From assembly GCF_030848575.1 (NCBI RefSeq), contig NZ_JAVDDX010000001.1, positions 682,001 through 746,000 on the forward strand: a stretch of DNA of 64,000 bases, given 5' to 3'. Every line of letters begins with the position of its first letter. The first letter of the stretch is position 1. The translations under genes and the position numbers were made by a program. Below are positions 17,066 through 24,686 of the stretch, piece by piece. This DNA is from Haloarcula sp. H-GB4. GTDB taxonomy: Archaea > Halobacteriota > Halobacteria > Halobacteriales > Haloarculaceae. The notes below the pieces were generated by a model, which was given only the letters and a program-made list of their open reading frames with translations, did no database searches and had not been told where the DNA came from.

Positions 17066-17746
17066 ATGTCGTTCGACCCGGACCACGTGACGACGATTAC
17101 ATTTGACTCGTACAGTACCATCGTCGACGTTGAGGCGGCCCAGAAAGCCCTCGCCGATCGGGTAGACGACCCCCAGCCGGTATCCCGACTCTGGCGCTCC
17201 CGCTCGCTGGCGTACACGTTCCTCGCGAACCAGATTGATGCTTACAAGCCGTTTTACGAGATGAACCGCGATGCACTCCAGTACGCATTAGATGCTCACG
17301 GCATTGATATCTCGACGGAAGAGCGCGACGAGATTCTTGCAGTCTACCACGAACTAGACGTGTTTGACGACGTTCGTGACGGCATGAACAAACTCTACGA
17401 CGCCGGCTACGACCTCTATGTCGTCTCGAACGGCAATCCCGAGATGCTCGACTCCATGGTTGATTTCGCCGGTATCGGCGGCCTGCTCGAAGACACTGTC
17501 AGTGCCGACGAGATCCAGACGTTCAAGCCGGCAGCGGAACTGTACCGTCACGCAGCGGAGCGAACGGCGACCAACATCGAGGAAATCGCCCACGTCACCG
17601 CGGGCTATTTCGACGTGTACGGGGCGATGCACGCCGGGATGCAGGGTGTCTGGGTCAACCGCGACGACGGCCCGTGGGACGCCTTCGCTGGCGAACCGGA
17701 CCTCACTATCGGGTCGTTCCACGACCTTCACGACGAACTGCTGTGA
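17066..17746 (+). CDS. HAD superfamily hydrolase, haloacid dehalogenase type II-like
   Basis: A 226-residue HAD protein. Motif I is TITFDSYSTIVDV with the nucleophile Asp near residue 13, motif II is VVSNGN (Ser), motif III includes FKPAAELY (Lys), and VTAGYFDVYGAMHAGMQGVWVNR supplies motif IV; the helical cap lies at residues 18-110. This order matches L-2-haloacid dehalogenases, in which water displaces a halide, but many haloarchaeal relatives are phosphatases of unknown substrate. ATG 17066 follows a TATA box by about 28 bases. An upstream in-frame extension to 16811 lacks HAD features and is ignored. Confidence 0.86.
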   Translation: MSFDPDHVTTITFDSYSTIVDVEAAQKALADRVDDPQPVSRLWRSRSLAYTFLANQIDAYKPFYEMNRDALQYALDAHGIDISTEERDEILAVYHELDVFDDVRDGMNKLYDAGYDLYVVSNGNPEMLDSMVDFAGIGGLLEDTVSADEIQTFKPAAELYRHAAERTATNIEEIAHVTAGYFDVYGAMHAGMQGVWVNRDDGPWDAFAGEPDLTIGSFHDLHDELL

Positions 17747-17843
17747 GGAGGGAAAAAGGCATCTCGTGGTTCTGGCTCGGTGGTTACGTCAGGAGAGCCA
17801 GGAGATGGCGTAGCAAGCGTCTCAGGGAAGACGTGCCAGCTAC

Positions 17844-17990
17844 TCAGAACAGGCGCTCAAGCAGGCCACGATCGCGGTGTTTCTCCACCAGCAGGACCGA
17901 ACACTCCACGTCGTCGATAATGTAAACACGGGAGATTTGGAGACGAGCCGACGAAGCAGGCGCTCGTCCAATCAGCCTGACAATTCGGCT
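17844..17990 (-). pseudogene. Remnant of a universal-stress-type C-terminus
   Basis: A start-less minus-strand frame ending at a TGA (17844-17846). The last residues read YIIDDVECSVLLVEKHRDR followed by GLLERLF, which resembles the final strand and tail of the Usp domains found alone or fused to transporters in haloarchaea (VIDxxxCSVLLVEK). The upstream part degenerates to unrecognisable sequence and no initiation codon gives a plausible protein. It sits directly after the stop of the TrkA-like gene. I infer a decayed Usp or permease-Usp gene; chance similarity over 45 residues is the alternative. Confidence 0.4.
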
Positions 17991-17992
17991 TG

Positions 17993-18646
17993 CTACCCGC
18001 GCATGAGATTCAACACTTCATCAACGACATCGGTTTCGACGGCGAGAATATACTGCTCGTCAGGCTCCAGCACCGTATCAGCTCCTGCGAGCTCCGTTCG
18101 GTCCGCCGTCGAGATCAGCAGACTGCCGGACGGAAGCGCAATTTCATCGAGACGACGCCCCGCCACGGGAGCGGACGGGGCGACGGTCACCTTGATGATA
18201 TCGAGGTCTGCGGTCGGATAGACGAGCGTCCGGATATCTTCGCCAGTGAGTATATCGGCTGCGTGGTCCCCACCGAGATACTCGGGTAGCAGCGTCGCGT
18301 CGACGACTTCGTCGTACTCGTGATCCGCCTCTGTCTCCGCTCTTGCAATGGTCCGAATCGAGGGCGCGTACTGTTGGGCCTCCATGCAGATGGCGAGGTT
18401 CGTGCCCGGCTCGTCAGTGAGTGCGGCGATAGCGTCGGCCTCGGCCAGATCGGCCTGTTGCAGAATCGACGGTCGCGTGGCGTCACCGTGGATGACCGGC
18501 CCAATATACGCATCTGACAGCGCCTCGACGCGCTCCTCGTCGGACTCGATCAGCAGTACGTCGTGACCCTGATCGACGAGGTTCTCGGCGGTCTGTCTCC
18601 CGACGCGTCCGCCGCCGGCGATGATGAATCGCTTTGTCCGGGCCAT
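17993..18646 (-). CDS. TrkA-type RCK regulatory protein (copy 1)
   Basis: A 217-residue protein with an RCK_N Rossmann domain (FIIAGGGRVGRQTAENL, then IESDEERVEAL and GDATRPSILQQADLAEADAI) and an RCK_C domain (about residues 130-217) ending DVVDEVLNLMRG. Such cytoplasmic proteins bind NAD(H), ATP/ADP or c-di-AMP and gate potassium or amino-acid transporters. No potassium channel subunit is nearby; the divergent gene is an APC permease followed by a second copy of the same length and ending, which suggests that both RCK proteins act on the permease. A Usp-like remnant follows its stop. Confidence 0.9.
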   Translation of the reverse strand: MARTKRFIIAGGGRVGRQTAENLVDQGHDVLLIESDEERVEALSDAYIGPVIHGDATRPSILQQADLAEADAIAALTDEPGTNLAICMEAQQYAPSIRTIARAETEADHEYDEVVDATLLPEYLGGDHAADILTGEDIRTLVYPTADLDIIKVTVAPSAPVAGRRLDEIALPSGSLLISTADRTELAGADTVLEPDEQYILAVETDVVDEVLNLMRG

Positions 18647-18797
18647 TAGCGTACTGTTGAGAACGTGCCATCTTCAATGCCCCGACAGTTCCAGCCGACT
18701 GAGAACATGGGCGACCATACTGTGCGGTCGGTCGGCAGAAGCTTTTATCAAATCCCCTCACAGTTCTTACAATAGAAGAATTTACCCTGGTACTCAA

Positions 18798-18866
18798 ATG
18801 GACCGAACGGAGTACATACAGCGTACGATGGACGGCGTGCCAATCACAAACAGGATGCATGAGTAA
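18798..18866 (+). CDS. Possible 22-residue upstream peptide overlapping the permease start
   Basis: An ATG at 18798 opens a 22-codon frame (MDRTEYIQRTMDGVP...) whose TAA overlaps the permease ATG by eight bases (ATGAGTAA). The TATA-like TTTTATC at 18743-18749 would put the transcript start about 26 bases before it, so this peptide lies in the leader of the permease mRNA. It may couple or control translation of the permease. No homology is claimed and it may not be translated. Confidence 0.3.
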   Translation: MDRTEYIQRTMDGVPITNRMHE

Positions 18867-20313
18867 GAGCCAGACGCGGTCGCCAGAGGCTGAACTCGGG
18901 CTACTTGACGCGACGATGATCGGGATGGGTGCGATGATTGGGGCCGGTATTTTCGTCTTAACGGGGCTGGCCGCCGAAATCGCCGGGCCAGCTGCGATTC
19001 TCGTCTTCGCACTGAACGGCGTCGTGACGGCGTTCACGGGACTCTCCTACGCGGAGCTTGCCGCCTCGATTCCGAAAAGCGGCGGTGGCTACGCGTTTGT
19101 GCGGGAGATATTCGACGACTTCGCCTCGTTCATCATGGGCTGGATGCTCTGGTTCGCCTACATGATCGCGGGAGCACTGTATGCGCTGGGCTTTGCGCCG
19201 AACTTTCTCGAACTGTTGCACGTCTACGGCGTGGTCCCGTCACCGGACCAGGTCGGTGCTGTTGCAGTTCCGGTCATTGATGTAGCGCTCCCACCCGCCT
19301 TTTTGCTTGCGTTTATCGCGGTTCTTGGCCTTGTAGCGCTCAACGCCGTCTCGACGGCCGCCAGCGGCAGTGTCGAGACGATTTTCACCATCATCAAAGT
19401 CTCCATTCTGGTCGTGTTCGTCGCATTCGGGCTCGCGTCACCGATGTTTTCCGGGGCCGAATTCCAGCCGTTGTTTCCGGAGGGTGGTGGAGCGGCCGCC
19501 GTCTTGCCAGCGATGGGGCTCACCTTCATCGCCTTCGAGGGGTATGACCTCATCACCACTGTCACAGAAGAAGTACAGAACCCGCGGGAAAACATCCCGA
19601 AAGCGATTTTCATCAGCCTCGCTGTGACTGTCGTCGTCTATCTGGCAGTTGTGACGGTCGCTATCGGGACGCTCGGGGCCGAGGGGCTTGCCGACGCTGG
19701 TGAAGCTGGCATCGCCACGGCAGCAACGTCGTTCATGCCGACCGGGTTACCGATTATCCAGAACGGTGGAGCACTCATCGTCTTTGGCGCCGTGTTCTCG
19801 ACGCTCACTGCGCTTAACGCCGTCGTCATCGCGTCGTCACGCGTCGCGTTCTCGATGGGGCGTGAAGGGCAGTTACTTCCCTCGATTGGCCAGATCCACC
19901 ACCGCTACGGGACGCCGTTCGTTGCCATCCTCACCAGCGCCGTCGTGATGCTTGGCTCAGTCGCACTGCCGACACAGAGCGCCGGCAATATGTCGAGCCT
20001 GTTCTTCCTGCTCTCGTTCATTATCGTCAACGTCGCGGTCATCAGACTCCGCAGGGAACGGCCGAACATGCATCGGCCATACGAGATGCCGTTCTACCCG
20101 GCACCGCCGATAATCGGTATCACACTTAATCTGATCCTGACGGGGGTGCTGATAGAGTTCCTGCTCCGGACGGATCCACTGGCACTGGCACTCAGCGGCA
20201 CATGGATCTTGCTCGGCGCAGTCGTGTATTTCGCCCTCAAACGGATAAAACAGCAATCGGACCGCGAGCAGGCGACTGCCGCCAGCGAAATAACACCCGA
20301 GGCTGAAGACTAA
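18859..20313 (+). CDS. APC family amino-acid permease
   Basis: A 484-residue transporter with 12 predicted membrane helices. The N-terminal segment GLLDATMIGMGAMIGAGIFVLTG is the APC substrate-site motif, followed by SYAELAASIPKSGGGYAFVR; later AFEGYDLITTVTEEVQNPRENIPKAI and FSMGREGQLLP are family hallmarks. It lacks the C-terminal Usp domain common in haloarchaeal relatives. The gene is followed three bases later by a TrkA-type RCK gene, so the two form an operon, and a second RCK gene is divergent. Substrate is probably an amino acid, but potassium or other cations cannot be excluded given the RCK partners. Confidence 0.92.
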   Translation: MSKSQTRSPEAELGLLDATMIGMGAMIGAGIFVLTGLAAEIAGPAAILVFALNGVVTAFTGLSYAELAASIPKSGGGYAFVREIFDDFASFIMGWMLWFAYMIAGALYALGFAPNFLELLHVYGVVPSPDQVGAVAVPVIDVALPPAFLLAFIAVLGLVALNAVSTAASGSVETIFTIIKVSILVVFVAFGLASPMFSGAEFQPLFPEGGGAAAVLPAMGLTFIAFEGYDLITTVTEEVQNPRENIPKAIFISLAVTVVVYLAVVTVAIGTLGAEGLADAGEAGIATAATSFMPTGLPIIQNGGALIVFGAVFSTLTALNAVVIASSRVAFSMGREGQLLPSIGQIHHRYGTPFVAILTSAVVMLGSVALPTQSAGNMSSLFFLLSFIIVNVAVIRLRRERPNMHRPYEMPFYPAPPIIGITLNLILTGVLIEFLLRTDPLALALSGTWILLGAVVYFALKRIKQQSDREQATAASEITPEAED

Positions 20314-20316
20314 CTC

Positions 20317-20970
20317 ATGACCAGAACACTCGACATTATCATCGCAGGCGGTGGCCGCGTCGGTTTCCAGACAGCCGAGATACTCGCCGACCGCGGTCAT
20401 GATGTAACGATTATCGAACGCGACGAGCGGATGGTTTCAGATATCGCCGATCAGTGGGTAGCGACGGTTATCCAGGGTGACGCGACGGACCCGGACATCA
20501 TCGAACAGGCAGGCATCGAGCGAGCGGACGCAATTGCCGCGCTTACGGGTGAAGCCGGACTGAACCTTGCGGTCTGTTTAGCTGCTGCGGAGCTAACGCC
20601 CGAGATCCGAACGGTCGCGCGTATCGACCGCACAGCCGGTGAAACGTACACCCGGTTTGTCGACGCGGTGGTCTTTCCCGAACGGGCCGGTGCGAGGGTG
20701 GCAGCAAACGAAATCCTGGGAAGCGATGTCCAGACGCTTGCCGACGTGACGGGTACCCTCGACATCATGCTCGTCCGCGTCGCTGAGGGTGCCCCGGCTG
20801 CCGGAAAAGCACTCACAGACGTCCGCTTTCCCGAGGGAACCCTCGTTGTGTCCGACGATAACGGTGAGCAGATCGCCCGTGCAGACACAACCCTGACACC
20901 AGGGAGACGCTACGTTATCGCCGTTGAACCTGATGTCGTCGACGAAGTACTGAATCTGCTTCGCGGCTAG
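20317..20970 (+). CDS. TrkA-type RCK regulatory protein (copy 2)
   Basis: A 217-residue paralogue of the minus-strand copy at 17993-18646: RCK_N with IIIAGGGRVGFQTAEILADRGHDVTIIERDE and QGDATDPDIIEQAGIERADAI, and RCK_C ending PDVVDEVLNLLRG. Identical length and matching ends indicate duplication. It starts three bases after the permease stop, so it is co-transcribed and probably binds the permease as a nucleotide-sensing regulatory subunit. Unlike classical TrkA, it has a single RCK unit and would have to oligomerise into a ring. Confidence 0.92.
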   Translation: MTRTLDIIIAGGGRVGFQTAEILADRGHDVTIIERDERMVSDIADQWVATVIQGDATDPDIIEQAGIERADAIAALTGEAGLNLAVCLAAAELTPEIRTVARIDRTAGETYTRFVDAVVFPERAGARVAANEILGSDVQTLADVTGTLDIMLVRVAEGAPAAGKALTDVRFPEGTLVVSDDNGEQIARADTTLTPGRRYVIAVEPDVVDEVLNLLRG

Positions 20971-21104
20971 TGGCTTGTGGTCAGCCTACCCCCTCGTAGC
21001 GCTCTCCGCGAGATTCGCTTGGTCCTACGAATAGCCATCGGCGGTCGGGACGCGACACAGGGAGGCGTGAAAATCCGTCGCTGTAGTACGACCAGCCGCG
21101 GCAC

Positions 21105-22262
21105 CTACACGCGCCGGGACAGCGACGCTCGGAGCTCGCCGGCAAGTTCTCGGTGCCCGTCCTCGGCGAGGCTGTCGGTGACGACCTTCAGCGCAGCCCC
21201 GGAGCCGCCGACGTAGAGACTGCCACCGTCTTTCTCGACCATCACTACGTCAGTCACCTCGGCGACAGCCCGGAGGCTTGCCCGAGCGTCGTCGGTCACG
21301 CCGCCGAGCAGGAACGTGAGCGTCGCGCCGTCGTCGGTCCCGCCGGCGACCGTCTCGCCGAGGGCCTGATGGCGAGCCACTTCCCGTAACGTTACGTCAG
21401 TCAGTTCCGCCACGGTAGGGCCGGAGTCGGTCTCCGGTCGTGTCGTCCGCTCATCGCCGAGCGCGTCGGCTACTTTGACTACATCGTGGGTTTCACGAGT
21501 ATCGTGTGTTCGGATAATGTGTGCGCCGCGTTCGACTTCCATCGTCGCCGCGGCCAGTGACACGGCGAGCTGGTTCTCCGTCTCGGGCTGATCGGCCAGA
21601 TCACCGAGGAAGTCCTCGCGGTTGGTCGCGGTGAGCATCGGCCGATCGAAGGCGCGGAACTCTCGGAGGCGGCGGAACATCTCCCAGTTGTCCTCGAACT
21701 CCTTGCCGTCGTACCAGCCGCCGAAGGCCGGGTCGATGATGGTCCTGTCTGTGAACCCGTCCCGCTGGAGCGCCTCGAAGATGTCGTCGATAGTTTTCAG
21801 TGCACCAGGGCTGGCCAGGTCCGGCGGACTGGCCATCTTGACGACCGGCATGTCGTGGTCCTCGACGACTCCTTTCATCTCCGGGTCGGCGAAGCCACAC
21901 ACGTCGTTGATGAGGTCGAAACCGTGGCCGATGGCCTCCTCAGCAACCTCGGCATAGCGCGTTTCGAGTGACAGTGGCACGTCGGCGTCAAGTTCGTCGA
22001 CGAGCGGCGCGACCTCTTCGAGCCGGTCTTTCTCCATCTCGACCGGCTTGGACTCGTATTTGGGGTTGGCTGATTGGAGGCCGACATCGATGATGTCCGC
22101 GCCGGCGGGGACGAGGTTCTCCTCGATAGCGTCGGCGGCTTCCGCGGGGTCCAGATACACGCTCGGCTTGTACCCGGAGTTCGAACTCATGTTCAGCACG
22201 CTCATGACGCGCGTCGGGTGACCATCGCCCACCGGAAGGCCGTCGATTTCGACCGTTCGCAT
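21105..22262 (-). CDS. folP: Dihydropteroate synthase family protein with C-terminal extension
   Basis: Condenses hydroxymethyl-dihydropterin diphosphate with a para-aminobenzoate-type acceptor to form the pteroate skeleton. The 385-residue protein starts at ATG 22262 (MRTVEIDGLPVG); nine upstream residues are not conserved-looking. The DHPS barrel spans about residues 15-280: TRVMSVLNMSSNSGYK, GADIIDVGLQS, LINDVCGFADPEM, IIDPAFGGWYDG and IIRTHDTRET. Compared with bacterial FolP (about 280 residues) there are roughly 100 extra C-terminal residues of unknown role. It uses the product of MptE, encoded 6 kb away. The divergent histidine kinase shares its upstream region. Confidence 0.85.
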   Translation of the reverse strand: MRTVEIDGLPVGDGHPTRVMSVLNMSSNSGYKPSVYLDPAEAADAIEENLVPAGADIIDVGLQSANPKYESKPVEMEKDRLEEVAPLVDELDADVPLSLETRYAEVAEEAIGHGFDLINDVCGFADPEMKGVVEDHDMPVVKMASPPDLASPGALKTIDDIFEALQRDGFTDRTIIDPAFGGWYDGKEFEDNWEMFRRLREFRAFDRPMLTATNREDFLGDLADQPETENQLAVSLAAATMEVERGAHIIRTHDTRETHDVVKVADALGDERTTRPETDSGPTVAELTDVTLREVARHQALGETVAGGTDDGATLTFLLGGVTDDARASLRAVAEVTDVVMVEKDGGSLYVGGSGAALKVVTDSLAEDGHRELAGELRASLSRRV

Positions 22263-22320
22263 ACCGCTCTCTGAGGACTGTGGATACAAAGGTCCCGCGA
22301 CATCGGCGGGTCGGTGACGC

Positions 22321-22374
22321 CATGCAACGTATCACTGACACAGAAACACCGAGTTTTATATACAGCGTTGCATG
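22321..22374. promoter_or_regulatory. Inverted repeat flanking the TATA box of the histidine kinase gene
   Basis: CATGCAACG (22321-22329) and CGTTGCATG (22366-22374) are perfect 9-base inverted arms on either side of TTTTATATA (22354-22362). The TATA box lies 28 bases before ATG 22386. Paired sites around a promoter suggest a regulator binding two copies, or a looped operator, in the region shared with folP. Confidence 0.5.
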
Positions 22375-22385
22375 ATTTGTACGGG

Positions 22386-23573
22386 ATGGGTGGGGAGTTA
22401 ACGGTCTCATTCGATCTCGATTCGTTCGAGACTGTCACACAGCAGTTGATGGCTGCGGAGTCCGAACGTGAGATATGCGAGATCGCAATGTCGGGGATTT
22501 CGTCCGTGTTCGACGTGCCACTCGGAGCGCTGTGGCTGTATGACAGCGACGCTTCGGAACTGCAGTTGGCGGCGTCGACGGAGCGGGCGGACGAGGTATT
22601 CGACTGGCCGGTTACCTACAGACCCGGCAACAGCCTCTCGTGGGAGGCCTTCAAGCAGGACGACGTTCGGACGTACTCCGAACTCGACGACGAGCAAAGC
22701 CAGTACAATGAAAACTCCCCCGTCAGTAGCGAGATCATCCTGCCACTTGCCGAGTACGGCGTTATCAACATTGGGTCGCTTACTCCAGTTACGTTCGACA
22801 ATGAAATGGTCCGACTCGCGCGGATGTACGCGACGCACGTTCAGGCGGCACTGCAGAAAGCCGAGCGCGAACACGACCTCCGCGTCCAGCGCGACCGGAT
22901 GGAACAGCTCATCGGCGTCGTCTCACACGATCTTCGGAACCCGCTTCACGTTGTCGAGGGACGGCTCGAACTCGTTCGAGAAACCGGCGACCTGTCCCAT
23001 CTCGACGACGCAGCGGAAGGCGTGGCTCGAATGGAATCGCTCATCGATGACCTGCTGACCCTCGCAAAGAAGGGGTATGCAGTCGAAGATCGCACCACCA
23101 TTTCGCTTGACAACATTGTCGAACGGACGTGGGAGATGGCCAGAACAGCCGACGCAACGCTGAAAATCGAAGGGTCTGCCCCAGTGTTCGGTGACCAGAA
23201 CCGCCTCAAACAAGTGTTCGAGAACCTCTTTCGGAACGCGGCGGACCACGCGGGCGACGACGTGACCGTCTGGGTCGGTCCACTTGTCGATGACGAGGCA
23301 GCCGAGACAGACAGGGCAGACGAGCGAGGGGAGGGCCGAGTGACAGGCTTCTACGTCGCCGACGACGGACCGGGTATCCCATCCGACAAACTGAACGACG
23401 TTCTCTTGGTCGACGGCCTTTCAGGCAGTGACAACGGCCTCGGCCTGTCTATCGTTGCACAGATCACCGACGCCCACGGCTGGGACATCTCGGTGACCGA
23501 AAGCAGGGCCGGCGGCGCACGATTCGAAGTGACTGACGGGACAAAACCGGTCTCACCCTTCCACTCCTGGTAG
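22386..23573 (+). CDS. GAF-domain sensor histidine kinase
   Basis: A 395-residue soluble kinase. ATG 22386 is taken because a TATA box sits 28 bases upstream; longer versions would start within the promoter. A GAF domain covers about residues 15-165 (SSVFDVPLGALWLYD, GNSLSWEAFKQDDVRTY), then the HisKA helix GVVSHDLRNPLHVVEGR with the phospho-accepting His near residue 181, the N box ENLFRNAADHA, G1 VADDGPGIP and G2 GLGLSIV. No transmembrane helix is seen, so it senses a cytoplasmic signal, probably redox, light or a small ligand through GAF. No response regulator gene is adjacent. Confidence 0.92.
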   Translation: MGGELTVSFDLDSFETVTQQLMAAESEREICEIAMSGISSVFDVPLGALWLYDSDASELQLAASTERADEVFDWPVTYRPGNSLSWEAFKQDDVRTYSELDDEQSQYNENSPVSSEIILPLAEYGVINIGSLTPVTFDNEMVRLARMYATHVQAALQKAEREHDLRVQRDRMEQLIGVVSHDLRNPLHVVEGRLELVRETGDLSHLDDAAEGVARMESLIDDLLTLAKKGYAVEDRTTISLDNIVERTWEMARTADATLKIEGSAPVFGDQNRLKQVFENLFRNAADHAGDDVTVWVGPLVDDEAAETDRADERGEGRVTGFYVADDGPGIPSDKLNDVLLVDGLSGSDNGLGLSIVAQITDAHGWDISVTESRAGGARFEVTDGTKPVSPFHSW

Positions 23574-23669
23574 TGCGGATACGGCGACCGACAGCACCCG
23601 AACTGGGAGCCAGTGCTGTCCGCGACGGGATTGACAGATTTATTTGCTCGCCCACTGTATGGTACGTCA

Positions 23670-24686
23670 GTGCAGACCCCGGAACAGGACATCGAGGCCG
23701 TGCTGAAGGAGTCAGGCCCGGATTACGAGGGGTTCCAGTTCGAGACCCCGGGAGGGGGCCACCAGAGCGATGTCTACATGGTGACACTGCGCCACAACGG
23801 CGAGGCGTACGAGGTGGTCGTGAAGTTCAAGCCACAGGGCGATGTCCCGTTCGCCGTCGAACCCTGTCTCCACGACTTTGTCGCCGACCGGACCGATATC
23901 CCTGTTCCACACATCCTTGTCTACGAAGACAATCCCGACGTTGATGTCCCGCCGTATTTCGTCACCGAGCGTATCCACGGCGAGAACTTGGCCGAGAAGT
24001 TCGCCGGGCTTTCGACCGAGGACCGCCAGCGGGTGCTAGCCCAGTCCGGCCGGATACTCGGCGACATGCACTCCGAGATCGGGTTCGAGGCGTTCGGTCG
24101 ACTCACGCTTCACGACGACCGGATCATCGTGAGTGACTGGATGGGCAACTGGCGAGAGTACTTCGAGAGTCTCACCAGATCCCACCTCTCGCACCTCGAT
24201 GGGACACCCTTCGAGGACATGACAGACCGGGCGTGGGACTGTATCGAACCGGCCTTAGAGATGGTACCCGAGGACGGCGTTCCGCGGCTGGTACACGACG
24301 ATTTCAGGCCGGCGAATCTAATGTTCGATCAGACGGCGGACGCGCCGATTACGGCTGTCCTCGACTGGCAGGACGTGCTCGCGGCGCTGCCGGAGTACAA
24401 CCTCGCACAGACCGAGTTCCTCTTCATCGACTCGTCGTTTCAGGACCCGGAACTGCGCGAATCGCTCCGAACGGTGTTCCACGAGGGTTACCAGGAGATG
24501 CGCCCGATGGATTTTGACGAGGGGTACGAGCAGCGACGGCCCCTCTATCAGCTCTCGACGCTCCTGTGGCGGATGGCCGGCTTCGAGGCCGTCTTCGCCG
24601 ACGAGTCCGGCCTTGCCGCCGCTCGGGCCGAAGCCCAGTATCGCCAGCAGTTCGAGCGGCTTGTTGAAGAGATACAGGCGAATTAG
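23670..24686 (+). CDS. Phosphotransferase family kinase (APH-like)
   Basis: A 338-residue protein kinase-like fold enzyme of the aminoglycoside/choline/homoserine kinase family. GTG 23670 is preferred: TATA-like TTTATT at 23639-23644 lies 26-30 bases before it, and the earlier in-frame codon would precede that box. Motifs include the nucleotide loop GGGHQSDVYMV, the catalytic loop RLVHDDFRPANLMFD (HxDxxxxN) and AVLDWQDVLAALPEYNLA for metal binding. Haloarchaeal relatives act on unknown small molecules; antibiotic resistance should not be assumed. It converges with the PfkB-type kinase gene with a four-base overlap. Confidence 0.85.
   Translation: MQTPEQDIEAVLKESGPDYEGFQFETPGGGHQSDVYMVTLRHNGEAYEVVVKFKPQGDVPFAVEPCLHDFVADRTDIPVPHILVYEDNPDVDVPPYFVTERIHGENLAEKFAGLSTEDRQRVLAQSGRILGDMHSEIGFEAFGRLTLHDDRIIVSDWMGNWREYFESLTRSHLSHLDGTPFEDMTDRAWDCIEPALEMVPEDGVPRLVHDDFRPANLMFDQTADAPITAVLDWQDVLAALPEYNLAQTEFLFIDSSFQDPELRESLRTVFHEGYQEMRPMDFDEGYEQRRPLYQLSTLLWRMAGFEAVFADESGLAAARAEAQYRQQFERLVEEIQAN

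Noticed and set aside
23670-24686. Antibiotic resistance role for the APH-like kinase
   Set aside because: The family is broad and haloarchaeal members are housekeeping or unknown; no resistance or mobile context is present.
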